DNA of 44,787 bases, from the NCBI GenBank assembly GCA_015485355.1, contig WFTQ01000107.1, positions 1 through 44,787 on the forward strand. Reading direction: 5' to 3'. Positions 15,316-24,009 of this stretch are shown here, piece by piece. The number at the start of each line of letters is the position of its first letter. The stretch's first letter is position 1. The DNA comes from a bacterium (lineage in GTDB: Bacteria > Calditrichota > Calditrichia > RBG-13-44-9 > J042). The position numbers and the translations under genes were made by a program. The notes beneath the pieces are model-generated. The model saw only the letters and a program-made list of their open reading frames with translations. It was not told the DNA's origin and searched no databases.

Positions 15316-17038
15316 GGAGCTGCCTTTGCGACACCTGTGGCAAAGAAGGAAACGATACTGCGGTGATCTGGTTTTAGGGGTTCTCTTACTGGTGACCCCG
15401 GCGACGTCCCAATTGCCCCGGCACATTGTGGCGCCTCAGGGCGGGGTGGCCTGTGCGGAGATTCATGCCGCTCAGGTGGGGGTGCGAATTCTCCAGCAGG
15501 GCGGCAACGCTATGGACGCTCTGGTAGGGGTGGGCTTTGCCATGGCTGTCACCTATCCCCGGGCGGGCAACCTGGGAGGCGGGGGTTTTATTCTCTACCG
15601 CAACGCCCGCAGTGGCAAGGTGACGGCATTCGATTTTCGGGAGACAGCCCCGGCAGCAGCCTCCTTCGATATGTATTGGGATCGATCGGGCAAGCCGGAC
15701 AGGGAAAAGAGTCGCATCGGAGCTCTGGCCGTGGGCGTGCCCGGTACCGTGCGGGGCCTCGCACTGGCCCACCAGAAACACGGCCGGCTGCCCTGGAAAG
15801 CTCTGATTCGCCCGGCTGTGGAGCTGGCGCGATTCGGATTTGTGGTCGACTCATCCCTTTATGGCTCCTTAAAAGCCCGCACGGCACGTTTTCAACAGTT
15901 CCCAGAATCATTCTCCATTTTCTTTCCTGACGGGGAACCTCCCCGTCCAGGCACGCTGTTTATCCAAAAGGATCTGGCCCATACACTGGCATTGATCGCC
16001 GAAAGGGGTCCCGATGCCTTCTACACGGGTGAAATCGCCCGGAAAATTGTTGCTGCAGTAAAAAAGTACGGAGGCATTCTCTCCCTGACGGACCTGCAAA
16101 ATTACCGGGCCAAGGAACGGGCTCCCGTGGTGTTTACTTACCGGGGCTACACCATATACTCCATGCCACCCCCCTCCTCCGGAGGGCTAACTCTGCAGGG
16201 CATTTTGAAAACCCTGGAACACTATCCTCTCCATCAATTTGAACACAACGGCGCCGATTACATGGCCCTGGTGTCCGAAGTGGAGAAACACTGGTATGCC
16301 AAACGGAACCTCCATTTGGGCGATCCAGACTTCGTAAAAATCCCCTTTCAATTGTTTAGTTCGCCGGAGGTGATTCAGCGTATCCGCCAGCAGATCCAAT
16401 TGCAACGACCGTTGCCTGCCCGCTCGATGCCGGAATATGCGATGATCATCCATCAGGAAAACCCCCAAACCACGCACATCTCCATCGTGGACGCCGCGGG
16501 GAATGCCGCCGCCATGACCTATACATTGAACGGCTCCTATGGAAGCTTTCTGGTAGCCCAGGGCACCGGTATACTGCTTAACAACGAGATGGACGATTTT
16601 TCCACCCGTCCAGGGCATCCCAACATGTATGGTCTGGTACAGGGATGGGCCAATGCCATTCAACCGGGTAAACGAATGCTCAGCTCCATGACCCCCACAT
16701 TGGTCGTTCAAAACGGTCAACTGATCGGCGTTTTGGGAACCCCCGGCGGGTCGACCATCATTACCTCGGTATTGCAAGTTTTGTTAAATAAAATCGATTT
16801 TGGCATGTCCCTCGCCGAAGCCGTGGAAAAAGGACGCTTCCACCAGCAATGGCTACCCGATTCCATCGCGTACGAACAGCACCGCTTCGATGTCGCGGTG
16901 CTGGAGGAACTGCAACGACGCGGATTCGGACTGACGGCGTATTCCAAAATCGGAGACATTCAGGCCATTTGGAAGACGGCAAACGGCTGGGAAATTAGCT
17001 CCGATCCCCGGCGATCCGGATTCCCGATAGGATTTTAA
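15308..17038 (+). CDS. ggt: Gamma-glutamyltransferase (glutathione hydrolase)
   Basis: A 576-residue exported enzyme that self-cleaves into two subunits and removes or transfers the gamma-glutamyl group of glutathione and related compounds. The autoprocessing and catalytic threonine is T388 in QTTHISIVDAAGNA. Substrate-binding segments ILLNNEMDDF, GKRMLSSMTPT and GTPGGSTIIT are all present, as is NLGGGGF in the large subunit. Length is close to that of E. coli Ggt (580). A basic N-terminus and hydrophobic stretch (20-35) form a signal peptide. The ATG at 15308 lies inside the end of the thioredoxin-like gene and is the natural start. A paired role in periplasmic thiol turnover is inference. 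Confidence 0.96.
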   Translation: MNRELPLRHLWQRRKRYCGDLVLGVLLLVTPATSQLPRHIVAPQGGVACAEIHAAQVGVRILQQGGNAMDALVGVGFAMAVTYPRAGNLGGGGFILYRNARSGKVTAFDFRETAPAAASFDMYWDRSGKPDREKSRIGALAVGVPGTVRGLALAHQKHGRLPWKALIRPAVELARFGFVVDSSLYGSLKARTARFQQFPESFSIFFPDGEPPRPGTLFIQKDLAHTLALIAERGPDAFYTGEIARKIVAAVKKYGGILSLTDLQNYRAKERAPVVFTYRGYTIYSMPPPSSGGLTLQGILKTLEHYPLHQFEHNGADYMALVSEVEKHWYAKRNLHLGDPDFVKIPFQLFSSPEVIQRIRQQIQLQRPLPARSMPEYAMIIHQENPQTTHISIVDAAGNAAAMTYTLNGSYGSFLVAQGTGILLNNEMDDFSTRPGHPNMYGLVQGWANAIQPGKRMLSSMTPTLVVQNGQLIGVLGTPGGSTIITSVLQVLLNKIDFGMSLAEAVEKGRFHQQWLPDSIAYEQHRFDVAVLEELQRRGFGLTAYSKIGDIQAIWKTANGWEISSDPRRSGFPIGF

Positions 17039-17052
17039 CGGGACCGCTCAAA

Positions 17053-17355
17053 ATGGGAAAAAAACCGCCAAAACAAGAGGAATCGATCGTGCACCAATAT
17101 TATCACAAGATCTCCAGGATTCTGGAATACTATATCCTTTTCTGTTTCATCATGATCATGATTCTGCCCCTCTTCGACTACAATTGGGTGCCGCCGGTGG
17201 TCCGATTCATCTATTTCACCGGTTTTCCCCTACTATTGTTGTTGCTCATTGTAAGCTTGTTTAAAGAACCCTTGTTAAATTTTCTGGCCGGCCGATACCA
17301 GGCTTCGGGCAAATCGGTAAAAGTCGACTCAGGAAAATCCGAAGGAAAAAAGTAG
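17053..17355 (+). CDS. Small two-span membrane protein of unknown function
   Basis: A 100-residue protein with a polar N-terminus (MGKKPPKQEES), two predicted membrane helices (about 25-43 and 53-68) and a basic C-terminal tail. I do not recognise a family. It starts 14 bases after the gamma-glutamyltransferase stop and ends one base before the heptose kinase ATG, so it is in the operon. The close coupling with hldA suggests an envelope role, but nothing in the sequence specifies one. Confidence 0.7.
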   Translation: MGKKPPKQEESIVHQYYHKISRILEYYILFCFIMIMILPLFDYNWVPPVVRFIYFTGFPLLLLLLIVSLFKEPLLNFLAGRYQASGKSVKVDSGKSEGKK

Positions 17356-17356
17356 C

Positions 17357-18376
17357 ATGCTGAAATTCACCGAATCCCGCTTACAGGAGATTCTGGAAAA
17401 GGGCCGGAGTAAGCAAATAATGGTGGTGGGGGATTTGATGGTGGATCGTTACCTCTGGGGCAGCGTAAACCGTCTCTCTCCGGAAGCCCCCGTCCCCATC
17501 ATCAACATCAACGATGAGGAGATTCGATTCGGTGGTGCCGCCAATGTGGCGAATAACGTCATCAGTTTGGGAGCTACGCCCATTGTTGTCGGGATTGTCG
17601 GGAAAGATCACTGGGGGCAGGTTTTCAAATCGATGCTGATGGCTCGGAATCTTCGGGCGGACGGCTTGATAGAAGATGCTTCCCGCCCCACAACCCTGAA
17701 GACCCGAATTATCGGGAATAACCAACATATCGCCAGGGTAGACCGGGAAGTTGCCCGCCCCATATCGGAGGCCATCCAGAAAAGAATTGTTCAATTTGTT
17801 GCCGATCAGATTCACCGGATTGACGCCATCATCCTTCAGGATTATAATAAAGGCATTCTGGTTCCTCCACTGATCCAGCAGATCGTGGCGTTAGCCAACA
17901 AGCATTCGGTCATTGTTACGGTGGATCCTAAATTCGATCATTTTTTGGAGTACCGGCAGGTGACCCTGTTCAAACCGAACAAGCGGGAAACGGAAGAAGC
18001 CCTGGCCATGCGCTTGATGGACGAGGAACATATTCGGGCGGCGGGAAAACGGTTGATTGAGCGACTGAATGCCCGGGCGGTGCTCATTACCCTGGGGGAG
18101 AAAGGCATGGCGTTATTTGAATCCGACGGGCAGGTTGTTTTTACCGGCACTCGGGCCCGGAAGGTGGCCGATGTGTCGGGCGCCGGGGACACCGTTATCG
18201 CCACCGTAACCTTCGCCCTGACAGCGGGAGCGGATTTTCGCGAAGCGGTCACCCTGTCGAACTTCGCCGCCGGTGTGGTATGCGAAGAGGTAGGGGTGGT
18301 GCCCATCGATCGAGATGTTTTACAAAAAACCATCCTGATGAATCAGCACCGCTTTGATGATGCAAAATATTTTTAA
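17357..18376 (+). CDS. hldA: D-glycero-beta-D-manno-heptose-7-phosphate kinase (PfkB family)
   Basis: A 339-residue ribokinase-fold enzyme that phosphorylates heptose 7-phosphate at C1 in ADP-heptose synthesis for LPS core. It has the N-terminal GGAANVA (59-65), the mid-chain VDPKFDHF and LFKPNKRETE typical of RfaE1, and the PfkB signature DVSGAGDTV with the catalytic base D278. The C-terminal adenylyltransferase domain of fused HldE proteins is missing; it is encoded by the next gene (18418). It begins one base after the small membrane protein gene. Confidence 0.93.
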   Translation: MLKFTESRLQEILEKGRSKQIMVVGDLMVDRYLWGSVNRLSPEAPVPIININDEEIRFGGAANVANNVISLGATPIVVGIVGKDHWGQVFKSMLMARNLRADGLIEDASRPTTLKTRIIGNNQHIARVDREVARPISEAIQKRIVQFVADQIHRIDAIILQDYNKGILVPPLIQQIVALANKHSVIVTVDPKFDHFLEYRQVTLFKPNKRETEEALAMRLMDEEHIRAAGKRLIERLNARAVLITLGEKGMALFESDGQVVFTGTRARKVADVSGAGDTVIATVTFALTAGADFREAVTLSNFAAGVVCEEVGVVPIDRDVLQKTILMNQHRFDDAKYF

Positions 18377-18417
18377 TCGCATGGGGTCATCGGCGGAAAC
18401 GGCAACTTGAAACGTTA

Positions 18418-18960
18418 ATGGGAAGGGTTAGGACATTCGTGCACTTTTTAAACAGAATTCGGCAGAAAATCGTCACCTGGGATGAGCTCAAACGGCAGCG
18501 GGCGGCCTGGCGTTCCGAGGGAAAAATCGTGGTCTTCACCAACGGATGTTTCGACATCTTGCATCGCGGGCACGTGGAATACCTGGCTCAGGCCCGGGGA
18601 CTGGGGGATATACTCATTATCGGCCTCAACAGCGACGCCTCCGTACGCCGGATCAAGGGTCCCCAGCGCCCCATCTTACCCCAGGAAGACCGCGCCCTGA
18701 TGCTGGCGGCGCTGGAATGTGTGGATCGGATCACCCTATTCGAACAGGATACCCCTCTGGAGCTCATCCGCGAAATCTTACCTGATCTTCTGGTCAAAGG
18801 TGGCGATTATAAACCAGACGAGGTGGTCGGTAAAAGGGAGGTGGAGGCCGGTGGTGGACGGGTAGTCATCCTTCCGCTGATTGCCGGAAAATCCACTACC
18901 CGGATTATCGAAGCCCTTCAATCCAAAGGGATGTTGAACAGGGAGGACTCAAGGGAATGA
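18418..18960 (+). CDS. hldC: D-glycero-beta-D-manno-heptose 1-phosphate adenylyltransferase
   Basis: A 180-residue nucleotidyltransferase that makes ADP-heptose from heptose 1-phosphate and ATP, completing the step after hldA. It has FTNGCFDILHRGHVEYL with the HxGH-type site (H49, H52), NSDASVRRIKGPQRP, VKGGDYKPDEVVG and a C-terminal STTRII, all characteristic of RfaE2. The start is uncertain: ATG 18418 has no ribosome-binding site, while GTG 18439 follows AAGGGTTAGGA and would give a 173-residue protein closer to family length. Its end overlaps the transglycosylase start by four bases (ATGA). Confidence 0.93.
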   Translation: MGRVRTFVHFLNRIRQKIVTWDELKRQRAAWRSEGKIVVFTNGCFDILHRGHVEYLAQARGLGDILIIGLNSDASVRRIKGPQRPILPQEDRALMLAALECVDRITLFEQDTPLELIREILPDLLVKGGDYKPDEVVGKREVEAGGGRVVILPLIAGKSTTRIIEALQSKGMLNREDSRE

Positions 18961-20843
18961 GAATTCGACAAACGGCCTGGTATCTCTTCGCCGCGGTCAT
19001 GAACATCTTTCTTATACTGGGATGCCGAACGCTGAACTGGACATCCCCGAAACCCCATCCCGCGACCATCCACGGGGTTCCCCGGGATCACGGGGCGCTC
19101 TTTCAGCAGATGACGGCCGCGCTGGACTCCGCCGAAGCCTATCTGGACATCTCCGACAGCCTGACGGCCGAAACTTATTTGACTCGCGTGGCACAAGTAA
19201 TTGATTCGCTGGAAGACGCCGACGTCAATAGCCCGGAATTCGATTCTCTGCGTCTTCGGTTGCACAATAACTACAACCGCTTCGAGCATCTTTTCGGAGA
19301 GACCTTCAGGGATTCTTTATCCGCAGGAGCCATCTTAGACGAGCTGGGGCACATTCAAGCCGAGCTGGATACCCAGGTCACCGACAGTACGGTTACCATC
19401 CCGGACGTGATTGACGAGACCCATTCCATGCGCATCCCTCTGATCCTGAATCGCCAGGTGCAGCAGGCCATCACATATTTTACCCGGAATCCACGGGGAC
19501 GGCGGGTGTTTCAGGTGTGGTTGCACCGTTCCGGGAAATACGAAAAGTTATTCAAAGCGATCCTTAAAGAAGAGGGTGTCCCCGAGGAACTGTTCTATCT
19601 GGCCATGATCGAGAGCGGCTTCAATCCCCACGCACGATCGTATGCCCGTGCGGTGGGCATCTGGCAATTCATCTCCTCCACGGCTCGGGCCTATGGTTTA
19701 CGGCAAAGCTGGTGGTTTGATGAACGCCGGGACCCGGTTAAATCCACCCGTGCCGCCGCTCAACTCCTCAAGGACCTGTATGAACGTTTTGGGGACTGGT
19801 ATCTGGCCATGGCCGGCTATAACTTCAGCCCCCGCAAAATCGAACGACGATTAACCCGGTATGGTGTGGACAGCTACTGGGATCTACCCCGCCTGCCCCG
19901 ACAAACGCGAAACTACATTCCCACATTTATCGCCGCCGCCAAGATTGCCAAAGAACCCGAACAATACGGCTTTGTTGTGGAAAAAGCAGCCCCCATCGAA
20001 TTCGACACGGTCACCGTTCGTGAATGTGTGGATTTAAATGTCGTGGCCCGAATAGTGGGCGGCACCTTTGCCGAAATAAAAGATTTAAATCCGGCTCTAT
20101 TACGCTGGTGTACCCCCCCCGACGTGGATGAATGGGTCTTGAATCTCCCCAAAGGTACCCGCCAACAGTTTCTGGAAAACTACGCCAAAATCCCGGACCA
20201 TGAAAAACGTACCTGGATCCATCACCGCATTCGTTACGGGGAAACCCTTTCCACTATTGCCCGGAAATACGGGGTCAGCGTTGGGGAGATTAAACGATTT
20301 AATCGAATTCGGGGAAGCATGATTCGCGCCGGAGCCTCTCTGGTCATTCCGGTACCTCAAAACAAACAGGCCTATCGAAAATACACCCGGCGTTCAGGGC
20401 GAAGCTATGCAAGCCGACGCAAACCCGTCACTCACGTCCCCGGAAGAGAAAAAAAGGTCTACCTGGTCAAAAAAGGGGACACCCTGTGGGAGATCGCCCG
20501 GAAATTCAATGTGACCATCGCCCAACTGCGCTATTGGAATGCTCTGGGGTACAGCCGGATCATTCGTCCCGGGCAAACGCTGAATATCTGGTTACCCCTC
20601 ACCGCTTCCGAGGCCTCGACCATGACCCGGCGAGACATGGTGCGGCCTTCCGACGGTGGTAATCAGGCAACGATTATACACGTGGTTCAGCGGGGCGAAA
20701 CCCTCTGGGATATCGCCCAGCGGTATGGTGTGAGCCTCCGCGAAGTGAAACGCTGGAACAATATTCGCTCCAATCTCATCCGTCCCGGCGATCGATTGAA
20801 AATTGTTACCACCGGTGGAACCTTCCAGGGAGGGACCAAATAA
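18957..20843 (+). CDS. mltD: MltD-like membrane-bound lytic murein transglycosylase with three LysM domains
   Basis: A 628-residue lipoprotein that cleaves peptidoglycan glycan strands. The signal peptide ends in a lipobox (LILGC, C23). A helical region (45-165) precedes the SLT domain, where AMIESGFNPHA holds the catalytic E219, followed by AVGIWQFI and AGYNFSPRKIERR. Three LysM repeats (about 421-466, 501-545, 574-617) bind peptidoglycan; each has the G-[ED]-T-L-[SW]-x-IA pattern. E. coli MltD has two LysM domains and is shorter. The start overlaps the hldC stop (ATGA). This is the last gene of the plus-strand block. Confidence 0.94.
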   Translation: MRIRQTAWYLFAAVMNIFLILGCRTLNWTSPKPHPATIHGVPRDHGALFQQMTAALDSAEAYLDISDSLTAETYLTRVAQVIDSLEDADVNSPEFDSLRLRLHNNYNRFEHLFGETFRDSLSAGAILDELGHIQAELDTQVTDSTVTIPDVIDETHSMRIPLILNRQVQQAITYFTRNPRGRRVFQVWLHRSGKYEKLFKAILKEEGVPEELFYLAMIESGFNPHARSYARAVGIWQFISSTARAYGLRQSWWFDERRDPVKSTRAAAQLLKDLYERFGDWYLAMAGYNFSPRKIERRLTRYGVDSYWDLPRLPRQTRNYIPTFIAAAKIAKEPEQYGFVVEKAAPIEFDTVTVRECVDLNVVARIVGGTFAEIKDLNPALLRWCTPPDVDEWVLNLPKGTRQQFLENYAKIPDHEKRTWIHHRIRYGETLSTIARKYGVSVGEIKRFNRIRGSMIRAGASLVIPVPQNKQAYRKYTRRSGRSYASRRKPVTHVPGREKKVYLVKKGDTLWEIARKFNVTIAQLRYWNALGYSRIIRPGQTLNIWLPLTASEASTMTRRDMVRPSDGGNQATIIHVVQRGETLWDIAQRYGVSLREVKRWNNIRSNLIRPGDRLKIVTTGGTFQGGTK

Positions 20844-20897
20844 GTCGACGGGTATCGTCCCTGCACCGGGAACGCTCCGCCGCCATTGAGCCCGTTC

Positions 20898-20940
20898 CGG
20901 GATGCGGCCCTCTTGCATCCCGGGGAATTCAATCCTTTTT
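20898..20940 (+). terminator. Possible transcription terminator after the plus-strand operon
   Basis: CGGGATGC (20898-20905) and GCATCCCG (20915-20922) form an 8-bp stem with a 9-base loop, 55 bases after the mltD stop. A TTTTT run occurs at 20936-20940, about 13 bases past the stem, further than in a classical intrinsic terminator. The following gene is on the other strand, so termination is expected here. Confidence 0.4.
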
Positions 20941-21076
20941 CGGGAATGTCGAACGCGGCCCCCACCACGGTGCTTCCGCAAAAAGGCACACCGTCTATTT
21001 TCGCCGCCCTGCAGGCGATTCGTTCAACCGGGTTCTTGCCCGATGGGAACTTGCTTGCGCCCGAAGCCGGTAGTAT

Positions 21077-21310
21077 TTATCCCCCTGGGGTTTCCGGCTG
21101 ATCGGACGCAGAGGTGGAGCTCGTTTCTTCTTCGGGAATGATGATCCAGGCAATGATGTAAGTGATGAGCAAAGGAAAGATACCGGTAAAAAGCATGAAT
21201 AGAATCATGACCAGACGCAACAAACTGGAATCGATTTGAAAATATGCCGCCAGTCCACCCATCACCCCCGATATTTTACGGTCTTTTCGGGATCGATAAA
21301 GCCTTTTCAT
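21077..21310 (-). CDS. PspC-domain membrane protein
   Basis: A 77-residue protein with the PspC domain: [20 protein letters not shown] (2-21), [17 protein letters not shown] and one or two hydrophobic segments (about 32-58), ending in a polar tail. PspC proteins take part in the phage-shock envelope-stress response, but many bacteria have stand-alone small PspC proteins of unknown role. GGAGGG is placed 4 bases before the ATG. It is separate from the flagellar cluster upstream by 100 bases and no pspA or pspB is visible. Confidence 0.88.
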   Translation of the reverse strand: MKRLYRSRKDRKISGVMGGLAAYFQIDSSLLRLVMILFMLFTGIFPLLITYIIAWIIIPEEETSSTSASDQPETPGG

Positions 21311-21410
21311 ACAGCCCTCCGTTTTCTGCCAAGTTACGAACCAACGGCGGAAAAGTTACTAAGGATTATTACTCGGCAAGGGGGTAAACAAACATCATGT
21401 TCCCTCATTA

Positions 21411-22826
21411 TTAATAAGACGAATACGCTTCGGATTCGATCAGGTTGCCCACCACGTGAAAACGACGACGTCTTAATTTGCGTTTGATATCCAGACTCTT
21501 TTTTTCGATCTGAATAGTCACCTTTTCATAAATATCTCCGGTAACAATCACCTCGGCCCTCTTAATGGTTTCCAGCGCCTGTTCCAGCTGAGCCTTCTCG
21601 TTTTCCATCTTCCGAATTCGTTCGGGGATCAGATCATTCTGACGTTGTAAAAACTGCAAATGCTTTTCTTCCTGTTCATTCAAGTCACCATCGATCTGAC
21701 GCAATACCAGATCATAAATTTCCTGTTTGAGTTCGATAACGCGATCGTAATAGGCGTCAATTTCTTCCTGTACTTTCGATAATTTCCGGCGTAGCAAGTC
21801 ATCCTGCCCCACCACCAGGTAGGTTTGTACCCCTTCGGGACTCCCAACCACATCCACCCGTATCCGATACAATGCTTCGCTTCGTCCGGAAATGATCCGG
21901 CCTCGGGGACTTAGAATCCTGTCTCCGACGGTGGTGTTGCATCCGATTAATTCATATTCAAAATACAAATTGCCGCCGGCCTGAAGGTTTTGGTAGCGGG
22001 CGAACGCCAGATAGATGTTTCGGTCGGCCATCACCAATCCCTTGCCATGACCGATAAAACCTTTATGAATGATCACATCCCGATGACCATGAATGCGCGC
22101 ATCTTCCACCACCCCATAGACTTCCACATCTTCGCCGGCTTCAATCCGGGTATTGGCCTTTACATCTCCCAGCACGATGACGCTTCCTTTTTCCTTAATA
22201 TTGCCCACACCAGGGTCCACCCGCTCCAGTACACGTACCGGTTTGATCCAGACACGGTTGGGTTCTTCAAAGAAGGCCAGACCGTCCGTTAAGGCCGTAA
22301 ATACATGGGGCTTTTCCGGATGCGGTGCCACACCCTCGCCGGGTTCGACCCGAATTTGAGGAACCGGTTTCACCGGGATCGGTTCCCCCAACACCGTACG
22401 CCCCTCCCGCGACGGTTTTCCGGGAATCCAGCGTACCAACGGCGTACCTTTCCGGACCAGGTTGGGATGCCGAAAAGCATGAAAACGAATATCCAGCTGT
22501 TCGGTAAACGCGATGGGTTTGCGAGGATTAAAATCGATCAATTTCTGGATTTGCGAGGCCCTACCGGGCTCGGGCGGCTGTCCCCTGGCGATCAGGAGGC
22601 GACGATCCGGTTTTTTCTCCAGCAGCAACTTTTTGATGTTCTCTTTATCCAGCCCGAACCGTACCCCCGCCTGTTGCAGTTTCTGTTTTAACAGAGACGC
22701 CAGCTGGGGAGTGGGTATGGAAAAGTTGGTGATGGCGGCGTAAACCGCCATGTGATCCCGGGAAATTTCCAGGCGTACCCACTCGTTGGTATTGGATAAT
22801 GAGGTGGGGGATGATTTAAGATTCAT
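21411..22826 (-). CDS. FapA (DUF342) family protein
   Basis: A 471-residue protein of the FapA/DUF342 family. The N-terminal region (35-105) is followed by the core (about 120-360) with GTPLVRWIPGKPSREGRTVLG, ALTDGLAFFEE and a right-handed beta-helix-like series (GSVIVLGDVKANTRIEAGED, VEVYGVVEDARIHGHRDVII, GNLYFEYELIGCNTTVGDRI). A coiled coil (about 355-430) and a second strand repeat (VTGDIYEKVTIQI) close it. DUF342 proteins have been linked with flagellar assembly and polar localisation in some species. It is the last gene of the flagellar cluster; its start overlaps the upstream kinase gene by 11 bases. Confidence 0.85.
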   Translation of the reverse strand: MNLKSSPTSLSNTNEWVRLEISRDHMAVYAAITNFSIPTPQLASLLKQKLQQAGVRFGLDKENIKKLLLEKKPDRRLLIARGQPPEPGRASQIQKLIDFNPRKPIAFTEQLDIRFHAFRHPNLVRKGTPLVRWIPGKPSREGRTVLGEPIPVKPVPQIRVEPGEGVAPHPEKPHVFTALTDGLAFFEEPNRVWIKPVRVLERVDPGVGNIKEKGSVIVLGDVKANTRIEAGEDVEVYGVVEDARIHGHRDVIIHKGFIGHGKGLVMADRNIYLAFARYQNLQAGGNLYFEYELIGCNTTVGDRILSPRGRIISGRSEALYRIRVDVVGSPEGVQTYLVVGQDDLLRRKLSKVQEEIDAYYDRVIELKQEIYDLVLRQIDGDLNEQEEKHLQFLQRQNDLIPERIRKMENEKAQLEQALETIKRAEVIVTGDIYEKVTIQIEKKSLDIKRKLRRRRFHVVGNLIESEAYSSY

Positions 22827-24009
22827 GATGCACCGCTCGATCCTTATTCCGAACCCGTTTAAACTTCGGGATTTTCAGGATAAAACAGTTCCCATCCTGG
22901 AATTCAGGATCCAGCCGAATGTCTCCCCCATGGGCATTTAAGGCCAATTTACAAAAAATCAGCCCCAACCCCCGGGCCGGTTTAAAACCGGCCTTCTTCA
23001 ATTCCGTCTGACCAAACTTCTGAAACACCTTTTCCCGAAACTGCGACGGGATCGCATTCCCATCGTGACACACCCGCATTTCCAAAAATCCATCAGGAGC
23101 TTTCCCCGTGGTCACCAAAATCGTCATGTACTCCGGGGTATTCTGAAAGACAAAATTGAACAGGTTGTCCAGGATACGTTCAAACACATCCTTGTCCACA
23201 TATGCCGGCGGCAACCCGGAAGCCAATTTCAACTGAACCGTTTTGTTTTCGTGCTCGGGTATATCCTGAAAATATTCCACCGTGTTTTTGATCAGGGGAG
23301 TAATATCCACAGGAACGGGTTCCAATTCCATGGTATGTTGTTCCAAACGACTGATATCCAGAAGATTCAACACCATTCGGAGCAAACTCCGGCTGCTGCG
23401 CTCGATGCGCTTGGTGTATTTTTCATCCGGTTCGGTTCCCCCTGTATGCTTTTGCATGTGCATCATCTGCAGATTCCCCTGAATGACAAAGAGGGGATTC
23501 TTCATGTCGTGCACAATCAAATTGGTCAATTCTTTTTTCAGCAAATCTTCCCTTTCCAGGATTTGTTTCTGCTTTTCCAGTTCTTTGTTGCGCCGGATCA
23601 GTTCATCATAATACAATTTCAAGCGCAACAGGGATTTAACCCGCGCCAACAATTCCACGCTATCGAAAGGTTTGGAAATGAAATCGTCGGCTCCGGCTTC
23701 CAGGGCCCGTATCTTGTCTTTCAACTCTTTCAGCGCGGTAATCATCACGATAGGAATGTAAAAGGTCCGGCGGTTTTTTTTCAACCGCTCACAAACCTGA
23801 AAACCATCCAGCCGGGGTAACATAATGTCCAATAAAATAATATCCGGCGGGTCGCGCTCCACCTTCTCGATGGCCTGAATCCCATCCATGGCGGTCACCA
23901 CTTCGTAGCCCGCCGGCTTCAGAAAATACACCAACAGGTCGATACTTTCCTGACTGTCTTCAACAATCAGTACCTTTAATTTCCTGTCCGTGGCAAAAAT
24001 ATCGTGCAT
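22816..24009 (-). CDS. Response regulator-histidine kinase (REC-HisKA-HATPase) with degraded ATP site
   Basis: A 397-residue soluble protein with reversed hybrid order: receiver first (11-125; phosphorylation site D61, T91, K113), a coiled linker, HisKA with LIVHDMKNPLF (H167), then an HATPase domain. The N box keeps its Asn (LDNLFNFVFQ) and GLGL of the G2 box is kept, but the G1 box reads HDGNAIP instead of DNGxGIP: the adenine-binding Asp is His and a Gly is Ala. ATP binding may be impaired. Its ATG directly follows the stop of the FliK-like gene (TAGATG) and it overlaps fapA, so it belongs to the flagellar operon. A scaffold or phosphorelay receiver role is inferred. Confidence 0.88.
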   Translation of the reverse strand: MHDIFATDRKLKVLIVEDSQESIDLLVYFLKPAGYEVVTAMDGIQAIEKVERDPPDIILLDIMLPRLDGFQVCERLKKNRRTFYIPIVMITALKELKDKIRALEAGADDFISKPFDSVELLARVKSLLRLKLYYDELIRRNKELEKQKQILEREDLLKKELTNLIVHDMKNPLFVIQGNLQMMHMQKHTGGTEPDEKYTKRIERSSRSLLRMVLNLLDISRLEQHTMELEPVPVDITPLIKNTVEYFQDIPEHENKTVQLKLASGLPPAYVDKDVFERILDNLFNFVFQNTPEYMTILVTTGKAPDGFLEMRVCHDGNAIPSQFREKVFQKFGQTELKKAGFKPARGLGLIFCKLALNAHGGDIRLDPEFQDGNCFILKIPKFKRVRNKDRAVHHES

